From positions 186,001-250,000 of the forward strand of contig JBHJGP010000012.1 in assembly GCA_050331695.1 (NCBI GenBank): 64,000 nucleotides of DNA, read 5' to 3'. The stretch is from JBHJGP01 sp050331695 (GTDB lineage Bacteria; Pseudomonadota; Alphaproteobacteria; Geminicoccales; Geminicoccaceae). The translations under genes and the position numbers were made by a program. Within the stretch, counting starts at the first letter, position 1; every line of letters starts with the position of its first letter. The notes under the pieces are model-generated. The model had not been told where the DNA came from, made no database searches, and saw only the letters and a program-made list of their open reading frames with translations. Of the stretch, positions 16,598 to 26,185 are shown piece by piece.

Positions 16598-17419
16598 CTA
16601 GCGATTGGCGACGGTGAAGCCGTCGTCAGCTTTGGCGAATTGTTCCCTCGCTTGCTCAACCCAACCGTCGAATTCGTCTCGGGGCAAGGCGCGAATGGCG
16701 ATCGGCATGAAACCGTGCCGGACACCGCAAATCTCTGAGCACTGACCGTAATACATGCCGGGCTCGTTGATGTGTATCCAGGTTTCGTTCAATCGACCAG
16801 GGACCGCGTCGGTTTTGACGCCAAGCGACGGCATTGCCCAGCTATGCAGCACGTCCGAAGCGGTGATGAGAACCCGGATATTGGTCTCGGCCGGCACCAC
16901 AACCTCGTTGTCCGTAGCCAGAAGGCGGGGCTGCCCCTCTTCCAACTCATCATCTTCGAGCATGTAGGCATCGAAAGTGAAATTGCCGTGGTCCGGATAC
17001 TCGTAAGACCAATACCACTGACGGCCGATCGCCTTGATGGTCATCTCCGGCTCGGCGACGGTGTCTTGGAAATAGAGGAGCTTGAACGACGGTACGGCGA
17101 TGATGAGAAGGATGAGGACGGGCACGCCGGTCCAGATGACCTCGAGCAGCGTGTTGTGTGTGGTCCTCGTGGCATTGCTGCTGCGCGACGCGTTGAACCG
17201 GTAGGCAACGTAGATCAGGAGCGCCAACACGAACAGGCTGATGGCGATGATGATGAACAAGAGAAGGTTATGAAAACTGTTGACCTGCTCCATCACCGGC
17301 GAACCGGCTTCCTGAAAGCCAAGCTGCCACGGCTGTGGCTCGGCTGCCGTCGCGGGCTCGACGACGAGCAGGAAAGCGGCGATTGCCGCCAGCAAAACGG
17401 ACAAGCTTTTCGAAGCCAA
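16598..17419 (-). CDS. ctaC: Cytochrome c oxidase subunit II
   Basis: From TTG 17419, preceded by GAGAGGA, the product is 273 aa with a signal peptide (SLSVLLAAIAAFLLVVEPATA), two membrane helices (residues ~45-110) and a periplasmic cupredoxin domain. The CuA site is intact: HSWAMPS histidine, then CSEICGVRHGFMPI supplying both cysteines, glutamate, histidine and methionine. No C-terminal cytochrome c domain is present. Longer in-frame starts upstream add an unlikely non-hydrophobic leader. It opens the cox block. Confidence 0.95.
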   Translation of the reverse strand: MASKSLSVLLAAIAAFLLVVEPATAAEPQPWQLGFQEAGSPVMEQVNSFHNLLLFIIIAISLFVLALLIYVAYRFNASRSSNATRTTHNTLLEVIWTGVPVLILLIIAVPSFKLLYFQDTVAEPEMTIKAIGRQWYWSYEYPDHGNFTFDAYMLEDDELEEGQPRLLATDNEVVVPAETNIRVLITASDVLHSWAMPSLGVKTDAVPGRLNETWIHINEPGMYYGQCSEICGVRHGFMPIAIRALPRDEFDGWVEQAREQFAKADDGFTVANR

Positions 17420-17626
17420 TGCTCTGTTCCTCTCAACCACCAAACCGTTGCCGCGGTCATAGCGGTCCGACGGCAATCTTTCTAGAACTCGGTTTAGGGG
17501 ACCACCACTGCCGGTGACGTAGCGCCACTGGACCGCCGATTGAAGGCGCCAAGCAGCACAGCGCTCTCGGCATATCGTCGCACAATGGACTTTGTTCACA
17601 AGGACATATCTGGCGCCGGACGCTCT

Positions 17627-18940
17627 TCAGGAGCCGCGCTCCTTGATCATTTTGCGCTTGAACCATTTGATGGTGAGCCACACCCAGATAAGCGTTACCG
17701 GCACCGCGATCGCGACCAGGAGATCCGCCGATAGGGGACCAATCGAGACGTTGGTGCCCTGGACCAGGTAGTTGAATAGGCCGATCGCGTAGTAAGTCAG
17801 TGCCACCACCGACAGTCCCTCGACCGTTTCCTGCAGGCGAACCTGGAGCTGGGCCCGCTTATTCATCGAGCGCAACAGCGCTTGGTTCTGTTCCTCGACG
17901 TCCAGATCCACCCGCGTGCTCAAAAGGTCGGCGGCGCGATTGATCCGCTCGCTCAGACCCAGGAGCCGATCTTGGACAGAGGCGCAGGTTTGAACCGCCG
18001 GCTCAAATCGCCGGGCAATGAACTCGCGCAAGAGCTGGACGTCGTCGGATCGCGTCATGTCCAGCTCCCTTAGTCGCGCGGACACGAGGTCGGCATAGGC
18101 CCGGGTGGCGCCGAACCGAAATGCGCTGTCTGCCACCATACGTTCAGTGGTCGCCGCCAGTTGAGACAAGTGTTTGAGCTGGCCCCGTTGCTCGTCGCGA
18201 TCGCGGCGCTCGGCCATCTGGGTCGGCAGCCCAACGAGGGTTTCTTCCATATCCCGGAGTTCGGGCGCCAGTTGACGGGCCAGCGGCAGACCCAGAAGCG
18301 CCATGTTGCGGTAGGTCTCGATCTCGAGGACACGTTGAACCATCCGCCCACAACGTTCCGCGTCCAGATCCGCGGCATGGGCGAGCACCCGGGCGTAGCC
18401 GTCATCGTGGATCCTGAGGCTGTTCCAAAGACGGACCTTGCCGTTGGCGGCGAAACCGCCGAACAACCGATGGCCCTCGAACCACGTCAGTAGCGATTTC
18501 CGGCTCGGCGGTTCGCTGAACCCGACCAGGGCCATCTGGACAGCTACCAGCGCCTTGCCTGGAAATGAAGCCAGCCACTGACGCGGGACGAGCTGGCTGG
18601 CGGGCTCATCGAACGGTGTCTCGAACGCTCCGTAGCGGAAAAAAGTGAGGGTCGAGAATTCGGTATGCTGCTCCCAACGGAAGCGAAATTCGCCCAAATC
18701 TGCGCTGTGATGGAGCGCGTCCGAAGGCACCGCCAGTGCACCATATTGCTGGCAAAGCGCATCGATGTGGCGTCTTTGCTCAGCCCCTCCGGCGCCTTCG
18801 ATGAAGGCGAAATGGGTAATATGAGCCGGCGGCTCCAATACCGGCGAGGGGCGGTTGTGGAGCTCGTCCGCGAAGGCGCGCCGGCTCTGATGCTCGGCGA
18901 CGGCAAAGCCGTTTTCGGATGAAGGAGACTGCTCGGACAT
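17627..18940 (-). CDS. DUF3422 family protein
   Basis: The 437-aa protein belongs to DUF3422. It opens with HQSRRAFADELHNRPSPVLEPPAH, typical of the family, and has a long helical middle (~220-370) and two C-terminal hydrophobic helices (LSVVALTYYAIGLFNYLVQG and LLVAIAVPVTLIWVWLTIKWF), so it is probably anchored in the inner membrane with a large cytoplasmic part. Function is unknown. It lies 207 bases upstream of ctaC on the same strand and divergently from the GGDEF-EAL gene. Confidence 0.9.
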   Translation of the reverse strand: MSEQSPSSENGFAVAEHQSRRAFADELHNRPSPVLEPPAHITHFAFIEGAGGAEQRRHIDALCQQYGALAVPSDALHHSADLGEFRFRWEQHTEFSTLTFFRYGAFETPFDEPASQLVPRQWLASFPGKALVAVQMALVGFSEPPSRKSLLTWFEGHRLFGGFAANGKVRLWNSLRIHDDGYARVLAHAADLDAERCGRMVQRVLEIETYRNMALLGLPLARQLAPELRDMEETLVGLPTQMAERRDRDEQRGQLKHLSQLAATTERMVADSAFRFGATRAYADLVSARLRELDMTRSDDVQLLREFIARRFEPAVQTCASVQDRLLGLSERINRAADLLSTRVDLDVEEQNQALLRSMNKRAQLQVRLQETVEGLSVVALTYYAIGLFNYLVQGTNVSIGPLSADLLVAIAVPVTLIWVWLTIKWFKRKMIKERGS

Positions 18941-19095
18941 CACAACCTTGGCTCGCGGCGGGACTTCGGGTCGGCGGCTCTGAAGCGGCTGCCATCGGTA
19001 TCCGGAGCAACCGATCGAACACCCGCTTCGCAACGTGCGACCTCTGGAAGCGATCGAGATCGACGCAATCCGAAGCGCCGTTAGCCGTTCCTTAA

Positions 19096-21582
19096 GTGGT
19101 GGTGAGCAAGATAGCGCCGATCGTCAAGTTGGTCGTGCGGCCATCACCGGAGATCGGGCTTGCCTTTTCACCATCTGCCATCGCCGTCGGGCTCGCGTTT
19201 TTTGGCGTGCGAGGGCCCGTGAGGTCACTCGATCTCCCCTATCTCACGCGCCTGGCGCTGCTTACGACCGCGCTGGTGGTGTTCGTCTGGAGCATCGCCG
19301 GCGGTTATCGCCAGCTCGCGGCGCTCGATCCCGGACCGATCGCCGAGCGCGGCGTCGCCATCTGGCAGCTGGCGGACAGCGCCACGGAGCTCGATCTTCT
19401 GGCCCAGCGTATCCGCGCGACGCCCGCGGATCAGCTTGGTTCCGTCGGCTGGCGGCAGCGGACCGACCGGGTCTTGGCGAAGCTTCGGCGGGAAAGAACC
19501 GGAACCAGCCCCTCCCTGGCGCGACTCGGCGTCGCCATCGATGCGTTCCATACCCGCTGGGGACGGTTCAGCGATAGCGCCGGCACGCCGGTCGACGAGC
19601 TCTCCTCCGCAGCGGTCGCCGATGACCTTGTGACCATCGCCTCAACGCTGCGCCAGCACATGCGGGAGTTGGTCCGGGAGATCGCCGAGGGCCGAAACGA
19701 CGTGATGGTTCGCCTCAGCGACGGCCACCGGGCCAATCTGTTCACGCTCAGCGGCGTTCTTCTCAGCGGCACGATCCTCATCGGCCTGCTCATGGACGAG
19801 GGCAAGAAGACCCGGGAGCTCCTGCTTCGAGCCCAGCGCGCCCGGGCCCAGGCCGAGCAGGCCCGTTCCGATCTCAAGGCGGTGACGGATGCTGTCCCAG
19901 CCATGATCTCGGCCGCGGACCCGGAGGGTAAGCTCAGCTTTTTCAATCAACATCACGGCACCTTCTTCGGCCTCGATCGGTCTGTCCCATCGGCCGACAC
20001 GCGCCTCGACGGTGAGCAGGTGCGGGTGATCAGGACGGTCTTCGAGAGTGGCCGGCCGGTCGACTATTTCGAAGAGCGCCGCAGCGATCACGACGGCCAG
20101 GCAAAGGATCTGCTCACCACCCACGTGCCGGTTGCGGACGCGACCGGCAAGACCCGCGAGGTGGTCACCGTCTCACTCGACGTCACCGAACGCAAGCAAA
20201 CCGAGGCGCAACTTCGCCATCTCGCCGGCCATGATCCGTTGACCGACCTGCCGAACCGGGTGCTATTCCGGGGCCGGCTCGCCGACGTCCTCCGGCTGGT
20301 TCAGCGGCGCGGCAGTACGGCCGCCGTGTTTCGGCTGGACATCGACCATTTCGGCGAGGTCAATGAACGCTACGGCCAATCCTCTGCCGACGCGCTTCTG
20401 GTCGCCGTCGCGCGCCGGCTGAAGATCGCGCTGCGTAACGGCGACATGCTGGCGCGCTTGGGTAGCGATCAGTTCGCCATCATCCAAAGCGAGAGCGAGA
20501 CCACTGCCGCCACCGCGCCCCTGGCCCAGCGGCTTCTGGATGCCTTGGCGAAGCCTATCGACCACCGCGGCAACAAGGTCCAGCTCTCAGCCTCCATCGG
20601 CATCGCCGTTTTTCCGGGCGACGGTAACGATCCGGACAGTCTGATCCGCCACGCCGAAGTGGCCTTGGCCCGGACCAAGGCCAACGAGCGGGGCAGCTAC
20701 CGGTTCTACGTCGCCGAGATGCATGCCAGCCTGAAGAACCGTCGCGATCTCGAGCGGGCGCTCGAAGGCGCCGTCGACCGCGGCGAGTTGGAACTCCATT
20801 ACCAGCCCAAGGTGCGGGCCAGCGACCGTCTCATTACCGGCGCTGAGGCGCTGCTTCGCTGGAACCATCCCGAGCGCGGCCCGCTGGGGCCCAGCTCGTT
20901 CATTCCGCTGGCCGAGAGCACCGGCCTGATCAGCCGGATCGGCGCTTGGGCTGTCGAGCAGGCGGCGTCGCAAACCGTGCGCTGGATCGAACAGACCGGT
21001 CATCCGCTGATCGTCGCCGTCAATCTCTCGCCGGTGCAGTGCCGTCAGAGCGATCTGGTGAGCATCATTGAGAACAGCCTCGAACGTACGGGCCTGCCGG
21101 CAACGCAGTTGGAGCTGGAGGTCACCGAGGGCGTTCTGCTCGACCAAAATGCCGGTGCTGTCGCCAAGTTGAGGGAACTGCGCCGCCGGGGGATCCGCAT
21201 CGCCCTCGACGATTTCGGCACCGGCTACGCCTCGCTCAGCTACCTCCAGCAATTCGAATTCGACTGCATCAAGATCGACAGAAGCTTCGTCGAGAACATC
21301 TCGCCCGAGGCCGCCAACGACAAAATCGTCCGGGCCGTCCTCTCCCTCGCCCAAAGCCTGTCGATCAAGGTCGTCGCCGAAGGCGTTCAGACCGAAACGC
21401 AGTTCGATCACCTGCGAAGCCTGGGCTGCAACGAATTCCAAGGTTATCTGCTCGGGCGACCGGAGCCGGCCCGGATTTTCGAACAGCTCTATCTGGCCCG
21501 CTGGCTCGCCGCCGAAGGCAAACGCGACGGCGAAACGCCCGGCGCCGTTGGCACCACGGAGCGAACCACCGCCCCGGTCTAG
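19096..21582 (+). CDS. Membrane PAS-GGDEF-EAL protein (probable c-di-GMP phosphodiesterase)
   Basis: The 828-aa protein has two membrane helices (~52-72 and ~215-233) around a periplasmic sensor region, a short coiled coil, a PAS domain (~260-370), GGDEF (~376-540) and EAL (~555-805). The GGDEF active site reads GSDQF, which should abolish cyclase activity, although the fold is kept. The EAL site is intact: EALLRW, NLSPVQ, EVTEG, DDFGTGYASLSYL, KIDRSFV and VVAEGVQT. The expected role is c-di-GMP hydrolysis, possibly tuned by GTP binding to the degenerate domain. GTG 19096 is the chosen start; later in-frame starts are possible. Confidence 0.93.
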   Translation: MVVSKIAPIVKLVVRPSPEIGLAFSPSAIAVGLAFFGVRGPVRSLDLPYLTRLALLTTALVVFVWSIAGGYRQLAALDPGPIAERGVAIWQLADSATELDLLAQRIRATPADQLGSVGWRQRTDRVLAKLRRERTGTSPSLARLGVAIDAFHTRWGRFSDSAGTPVDELSSAAVADDLVTIASTLRQHMRELVREIAEGRNDVMVRLSDGHRANLFTLSGVLLSGTILIGLLMDEGKKTRELLLRAQRARAQAEQARSDLKAVTDAVPAMISAADPEGKLSFFNQHHGTFFGLDRSVPSADTRLDGEQVRVIRTVFESGRPVDYFEERRSDHDGQAKDLLTTHVPVADATGKTREVVTVSLDVTERKQTEAQLRHLAGHDPLTDLPNRVLFRGRLADVLRLVQRRGSTAAVFRLDIDHFGEVNERYGQSSADALLVAVARRLKIALRNGDMLARLGSDQFAIIQSESETTAATAPLAQRLLDALAKPIDHRGNKVQLSASIGIAVFPGDGNDPDSLIRHAEVALARTKANERGSYRFYVAEMHASLKNRRDLERALEGAVDRGELELHYQPKVRASDRLITGAEALLRWNHPERGPLGPSSFIPLAESTGLISRIGAWAVEQAASQTVRWIEQTGHPLIVAVNLSPVQCRQSDLVSIIENSLERTGLPATQLELEVTEGVLLDQNAGAVAKLRELRRRGIRIALDDFGTGYASLSYLQQFEFDCIKIDRSFVENISPEAANDKIVRAVLSLAQSLSIKVVAEGVQTETQFDHLRSLGCNEFQGYLLGRPEPARIFEQLYLARWLAAEGKRDGETPGAVGTTERTTAPV

Positions 21583-21985
21583 TTTTTTTGTCTGCTGGCA
21601 TTCCGCTTGTTCTTCTACAGGTGTATTTCTGATTGATCACGCGCCGCCGGCGGTGACCCGGCCGGGCCTTGTCCGAGCCTCCATCGAGAAACGATCAGGG
21701 TCAGTGTGCCACGTCGATAGCGGCCGGCTACTTCCCTCGGGACATCACCGCGGGCTGGAACACGCGGACATTTCTGCGCCGAAGGTCGTAGGAGGCTCCA
21801 TCCACCCCTTGGCGCGGATGGACAAGGCCCCGAGGCTTGGCTAAACGACGCGCGGTCCGCTTGACCGGCGCATCGCAGGTCGCCATGCCCCGGTGTGACC
21901 ATCCGCCAGGGAGTTTGACAGCCGGCAGACGCACGCTGTTCGCCAGCGTGCGTTGTCTTCGTGCCGGCGAGGGAGGAGTGAACGC
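21583..21985 (+). other. Intergenic region upstream of hppA
   Basis: I see no gene in these 403 bases. Seven T residues follow the preceding stop codon, but no stable stem precedes them. A consensus -35 box TTGACA (21915-21920) and an inverted repeat lie near the 3' end, so this is mainly leader and promoter for hppA. Confidence 0.5.
21929..21953 (+). promoter_or_regulatory. 10-bp inverted repeat in the hppA leader/promoter
   Basis: ACGCACGCTG (21929-21938) and CAGCGTGCGT (21944-21953) form a perfect hairpin or operator with a TTCGC spacer. It starts 8 bases after a TTGACA -35 box and ends 32 bases before the hppA ATG. No T-run follows, so it is not a terminator. Confidence 0.6.
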
Positions 21986-24082
21986 ATGTCCGCCACAGAG
22001 TGGTTCTTCTTTGCACTTGCCATCGCTTGCGGTGGCGCTGGTCTCGTCTACGGCGTTTACACCCGCCAAGCCGTTCTGGCGCTCCCGACCGGCAATGACC
22101 GGATGGTCGAAATTGCAGGCGCCATCCAGGAAGGGGCCCGCGCCTATCTCAATCGCCAATATCTGACCATCGCCGGCGTCGGTGCGGTCATCTTCCTGAT
22201 CCTCGCTGTCACGCTCGGCGCCTGGGTCGGCATCGGCTTCCTGATCGGCGCTGTTCTTTCCGGCTGCGCCGGCTATATCGGCATGAACGTGTCGGTTCAG
22301 GCGAACGTCCGGACGGCCGAAGCCGCCCGCAACGGCCTGGCCCAGGGTCTGGACGTGTCGTTCAAGGCAGGTGCCGTCACCGGCATGCTGGTGGTCGGTC
22401 TCGGTCTCCTCGGCGTCTCGGTTTACTATCTCATCTTGATCCTGGCAGGCGTTGAGATCCGAACCGTTCTCGAGGCCCTGGTCGGTCTCTCCTTCGGTGC
22501 CTCCCTGATCTCGATCTTCGCCAGGCTCGGCGGCGGCATCTTCACCAAGGGCGCGGACGTCGGCGCCGATCTGGTCGGCAAGATCGAAGCCGGCATTCCG
22601 GAAGACGATCCCCGGAACCCGGCAGTGATCGCGGATAATGTCGGCGACAATGTCGGTGACTGCGCCGGCATGGCGGCCGATCTGTTCGAGACCTATGCGG
22701 TGACGGTGGTCGCCACCATGTTGCTAGGCGCGATCTTCTTCGAGGGCCCCGTCGAGGCCACCCTCATGCTCTATCCCCTGATTCTGGGCGGCACCTGTCT
22801 GCTCGCCTCGATCGCCGGCACCTACATGGTCAAACTGGGGCCGAAGAACGACATCATGGGCGCGCTCTACAAAGGCTTCTGGTCGGCGGCGGCGATCAGC
22901 GCGGTGGCGCTCATCCCGATCACCTGGATTATGGTCGGCTTCGGTGGCGATACGTTTTCCACCTCGCCGGAAAGCAGTTTCGGCGGGCGTCACATCTATT
23001 ACTGCACGCTTGTGGGCCTCGGCGTCACGGCGCTCCTCATGTGGATCACCGATTACTATACCTCGACCGCCTACCGCCCGGTGCGTCAGGTGGCCCAATC
23101 CTCCACCACCGGCCATGCGACCAACATCATCTCCGGCCTTGCCGTCTCCATGGAAGCCACCGCCCTGCCGGTGATCGTCATATCCGGAGGCATTCTGGTC
23201 GCTTTTCTTTGCGCCGGTCTCTACGGCATCGCGATTGCCGCCACGACCATGCTGGCACTCACCGGCCTAGTGGTCAGTCTAGACGCCTACGGCCCCGTGA
23301 CCGACAATGCCGGCGGCATCGCCGAGATGGCCGATCTGCCGGCGGAAGTGCGCAATACCACCGATGCCCTGGATGCGGTCGGCAATACGACCAAAGCGGT
23401 GACCAAAGGCTACGCCATCGGCTCGGCCGGCCTCGCCGCCCTTGTTCTTTTCGCCGCCTACACCGAAGACCTGGCCCATTATTTTCCGGACCTGGCGATC
23501 AGTTTCGAACTCAGTAATCCGTTCGTGGTGATCGGCCTCTTCCTTGGCGGGCTCCTGCCCTATCTGTTCGGCGCGCTGGGCATGCAAGCGGTGGGCCGGG
23601 CGGCCAAGGCGATCGTCGAGGAGGTCAGGCGCCAGTTCCGGGAAGATGACGGGATCATGGCCGGCACCAGCAAGCCCGACTACAGCCGCGCGGGCGATCT
23701 ACTGACCAAAGCAGCGATCATGGAAATGATCGTGCCATCGCTTCTGCCGGTTCTGGCCCCGATCGTGGTCTACGTGCTGATCAATCTGGTCGCCGGCCCG
23801 GCGGCCGCGTTCACCAGCCTCGGCGCCATGTTGATGGGCACCATCGTCACCGGCATTTTCGTCGCGATCTCGATGACCTCGGGCGGCGGCGCCTGGGACA
23901 ACGCCAAGAAGTTCATCGAGGACGGCAATCACGGCGGCAAGGGCTCCGAGGCGCACAAAGCGGCCGTCACCGGCGATACGGTCGGTGATCCCTATAAGGA
24001 CACGGCCGGTCCGGCGGTCAATCCGATGATCAAAATCATCAACATCGTTGCTCTGTTGATCCTGGCCGTCCTCGGCGGCTGA
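21986..24082 (+). CDS. hppA: K+-independent H+-translocating pyrophosphatase
   Basis: The 698-aa integral membrane pump couples pyrophosphate hydrolysis to proton export. About 16 helices are present. The substrate-binding loop GADLVGKIEAGIPEDDPRNP and DNVGDNVGDCAGMAADLFE are intact. GNTTKAVTKG carries lysine and threonine at the two positions that, in this family, mark the K+-independent subtype. ATG 21986 follows a strong GGGAGGAG site. The enzyme is common in photosynthetic and low-energy alphaproteobacteria. Confidence 0.97.
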   Translation: MSATEWFFFALAIACGGAGLVYGVYTRQAVLALPTGNDRMVEIAGAIQEGARAYLNRQYLTIAGVGAVIFLILAVTLGAWVGIGFLIGAVLSGCAGYIGMNVSVQANVRTAEAARNGLAQGLDVSFKAGAVTGMLVVGLGLLGVSVYYLILILAGVEIRTVLEALVGLSFGASLISIFARLGGGIFTKGADVGADLVGKIEAGIPEDDPRNPAVIADNVGDNVGDCAGMAADLFETYAVTVVATMLLGAIFFEGPVEATLMLYPLILGGTCLLASIAGTYMVKLGPKNDIMGALYKGFWSAAAISAVALIPITWIMVGFGGDTFSTSPESSFGGRHIYYCTLVGLGVTALLMWITDYYTSTAYRPVRQVAQSSTTGHATNIISGLAVSMEATALPVIVISGGILVAFLCAGLYGIAIAATTMLALTGLVVSLDAYGPVTDNAGGIAEMADLPAEVRNTTDALDAVGNTTKAVTKGYAIGSAGLAALVLFAAYTEDLAHYFPDLAISFELSNPFVVIGLFLGGLLPYLFGALGMQAVGRAAKAIVEEVRRQFREDDGIMAGTSKPDYSRAGDLLTKAAIMEMIVPSLLPVLAPIVVYVLINLVAGPAAAFTSLGAMLMGTIVTGIFVAISMTSGGGAWDNAKKFIEDGNHGGKGSEAHKAAVTGDTVGDPYKDTAGPAVNPMIKIINIVALLILAVLGG

Positions 24083-24099
24083 CCGGTACTCCCAGAAGG

Positions 24100-24126
24100 A
24101 AGGCGCTGGCTCGGGCCGGCGCCTTT
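24100..24126 (+). terminator. Weak terminator hairpin after hppA
   Basis: AAGGCGC (24100-24106) pairs with GCGCCTT (24119-24125), followed by only a short T-rich stretch (TTTC). It lies 18 bases past the hppA stop, between convergent genes. Confidence 0.5.
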
Positions 24127-24151
24127 CGGTCTCGGGCAGACCGCGCCGGGC

Positions 24152-24598
24152 TCAGCGCTCGCTCAGATCTTCCGGATTGAACCGTCCGATATTGCCGAGA
24201 AACTGCTCGATGACCGTGAATTCATTGCCTTCGGTCGGTGTCACGTCCGAGGCGGGGTCGATGTCCTCGGCGTCGGCCAGGTCATAGCGGTCCACCGAGG
24301 CAACCGTACCCGTGTCGTCGAATTGGATCTTGAGCACATCCTGCTGGATCAATTCCTTCTGATAAAAGGTCAGCTGCTCTGTTCTTTGACCGATATAGTA
24401 CCAAGTTCGATCATCGAAGCTGGCTAGAGATGATGGTGAGCCGAGAATCCTGGCCACGTCTTCGCGTGACGACGTGCCGGGCGCGATCTGCTCCAGATCC
24501 CGCTGATCGAGCCGGTGCCCGTGGGTTCGGACATCGGCTTCGCAGGCGCCGATCGAAACCAAAAGCAGAGAAAACACCACCAACCGTTTGATCATCAT
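24152..24598 (-). CDS. bamE: Outer membrane protein assembly factor BamE
   Basis: The 148-aa lipoprotein has a signal peptide with lipobox SIGAC (Cys ~20) and the SmpA/OmlA fold: LEQIAPGTSSREDVARILGSPS followed by WYYIGQ. It is part of the BAM complex that inserts beta-barrel proteins into the outer membrane. It is longer than E. coli BamE because of an acidic C-terminal tail. ATG 24598 or 24595 are both possible. It is divergent from the UQCC-type gene, as in many alphaproteobacteria. Confidence 0.92.
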   Translation of the reverse strand: MMIKRLVVFSLLLVSIGACEADVRTHGHRLDQRDLEQIAPGTSSREDVARILGSPSSLASFDDRTWYYIGQRTEQLTFYQKELIQQDVLKIQFDDTGTVASVDRYDLADAEDIDPASDVTPTEGNEFTVIEQFLGNIGRFNPEDLSER

Positions 24599-24705
24599 GG
24601 ACGTTCGCGTCATCACTTGTTGGAACCAACCCTGTTGAACGGCGAGGCCGATAGCACAAAGAGCGGTTGCACAGCAATGTTTCACCTGTTCGGAAGACAC
24701 CATCC

Positions 24706-25281
24706 GTGGGCCTGATCGCACGTCTGTTCGAGCGTTTTCAAACGGACGATGACCGTCGTGCGGTCGCCCGAGACCTCTACATGCGTTGCGTCGCTCAGGC
24801 GCGCTGGCCCGGTTTCTATTGCCAGGGCGGCGTGCCGGACACCAAAGAAGGCCGCTTCGCCTGGCTGTCGGCTCATGTTGCTCTCATGCTCCGCCGGCTC
24901 AAAGCGCTCGACGAAGACGAACGTTCTCTCGCCCAAGATCTTGTCGATCAGATGATGACCGACATGGACCGATCGCTACGGGAGATGGGTGTCGGCGATC
25001 TTTCGGTCGGAAAACATGTGCGTAAACTGGCGGAAGCGTTCTACGCCCAGGCCCAGCGACTTGACGCCAATCTCACAACCGACGACCGACCTGCGACCGC
25101 CCGGTTGATCGCCGAAAATGTGTTAGAAATACCGTCGGCTGCCGTGACTCCCACCGTGGAACGGCTCGGCATCTACCTCCACGTCCAGGCTGAAATACTC
25201 CGGTCCCAGCGGCAAGCAGCGGCACTTGCCTTCACCCATGAGGGCTGGCCAGCGCGACCTCGACATCCGAAAAGCGTTTGA
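24706..25281 (+). CDS. Ubiquinol-cytochrome c chaperone family protein
   Basis: This 191-aa protein matches the CBP3/UQCC1 family that helps assemble the cytochrome bc1 complex. Family segments are ARWPGFYCQGGVPDTKEGRF, then helices LALM/RRLKAL and DMDRSLREMGVGDLSVGKHVRKLAEAF split across residues ~85-115. GTG 24706 gives the conserved MGLIARLF opening; a TTG further up would overlap the bamE promoter. It precedes yceD by 106 bases. Confidence 0.92.
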   Translation: MGLIARLFERFQTDDDRRAVARDLYMRCVAQARWPGFYCQGGVPDTKEGRFAWLSAHVALMLRRLKALDEDERSLAQDLVDQMMTDMDRSLREMGVGDLSVGKHVRKLAEAFYAQAQRLDANLTTDDRPATARLIAENVLEIPSAAVTPTVERLGIYLHVQAEILRSQRQAAALAFTHEGWPARPRHPKSV

Positions 25282-25387
25282 CCGGGCTAACACCGTGCGA
25301 CTAGGTTGCGCGGGCCCGCTGGCGTAAACGCCAAGGAGAACGGCTGCCAGCCGGCGCGGGCGCTGTCACGCGATGAAGATCTGAACG

Positions 25388-25915
25388 ATGTCCTTTTCGG
25401 AACCAATCGACGGGCCAGCAGCGCCTGATCGAAACGTCCAGCTCGTTGCCTGGCCGTCGGGCTCGCTGGCGGTTCAACGCCAGACCACGGTGGCCGAGCG
25501 AACCGCGCTGTGCCAAGAGCACGACCTGGAACGCCTGGACGAGCTTGGGGCGTCGATGCTGCTGACCTGGATCAGCGACGCCAAGGTTCACATGACGGGG
25601 ACCTTGAACGCCGACGTTACCCAGGCTTGCGTGATCTGCTGCGAGCCGGTTCGGACGCAGATCCGACAGCCGATCGAGCGGACCTTTGTCCTGATGGCGG
25701 ACGACGATGCGGAACCTTTGGAAATCGAGGTTGATCCGCAAGCGGCAGATGTCGAAACCGTCATTGGCGATAGCATCGACTTGTTGGCTATAGTCCAAGA
25801 GGAGTTCGCGCTGGCATTGCCCGCCTATCCGCGCCATCCGAACGAACAGTTCGCGAGTGAGCAGCCGGCGGTCGAGACCAGCCTTGCGGACGCTCTACGC
25901 TCGGCCCTGAACTAG
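25388..25915 (+). CDS. yceD: YceD/DUF177 family protein
   Basis: The 175-aa protein has the DUF177 core with ACVICCEPVRTQI (cysteine pair) and the C-terminal EEFALALPAYPRHP motif. In bacteria and plants this family is needed for 23S rRNA accumulation, and its gene usually precedes rpmF, as here (42 bases apart). It ends in TAG. Confidence 0.93.
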   Translation: MSFSEPIDGPAAPDRNVQLVAWPSGSLAVQRQTTVAERTALCQEHDLERLDELGASMLLTWISDAKVHMTGTLNADVTQACVICCEPVRTQIRQPIERTFVLMADDDAEPLEIEVDPQAADVETVIGDSIDLLAIVQEEFALALPAYPRHPNEQFASEQPAVETSLADALRSALN

Positions 25916-25957
25916 ATTGACGTTGATGGCCTTCTACACACGAGGATAGCAGATCCC

Positions 25958-26161
25958 ATGGCTGTACCCCGCACGAAAATCTCCCGATCCAAACGCGGCA
26001 TGCGTCGGGCCCACAAAAGCGCAAGCGTTTTCCGACCAATCGAATGCCCGAACTGTGGCGAGCTCAAACGCCCGCACCATGTGTGCGGCGCCTGTGGCTA
26101 CTATGACGGCCGCGAGGTCGTCCTGCAAAAGCTCGCCGAGGATGCCGAGGACGCGGCCTGA
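25958..26161 (+). CDS. rpmF: 50S ribosomal protein L32
   Basis: The 67-aa protein opens with MAVPRTKISRSKRGMRRAHK and contains a zinc-ribbon-like set CPNCG...CGACG (four cysteines), so it is the zinc-binding form of L32. It sits in the conserved yceD-rpmF-plsX order. Confidence 0.98.
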   Translation: MAVPRTKISRSKRGMRRAHKSASVFRPIECPNCGELKRPHHVCGACGYYDGREVVLQKLAEDAEDAA

Positions 26162-26185
26162 CCCAGTTCCGCGGCCAACCAGGCA

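Noticed and set aside
20163..20185. A further copy of the TCAC-GTGA-TCAC element inside the GGDEF-EAL gene
   Set aside because: It reads TCACCGTCTCACTCG, lacks the middle GTGA half-site and lies within a conserved coding segment.
21582..21589. T-run after the GGDEF-EAL gene as a Rho-independent terminator
   Set aside because: No stable stem-loop directly precedes the seven T residues.
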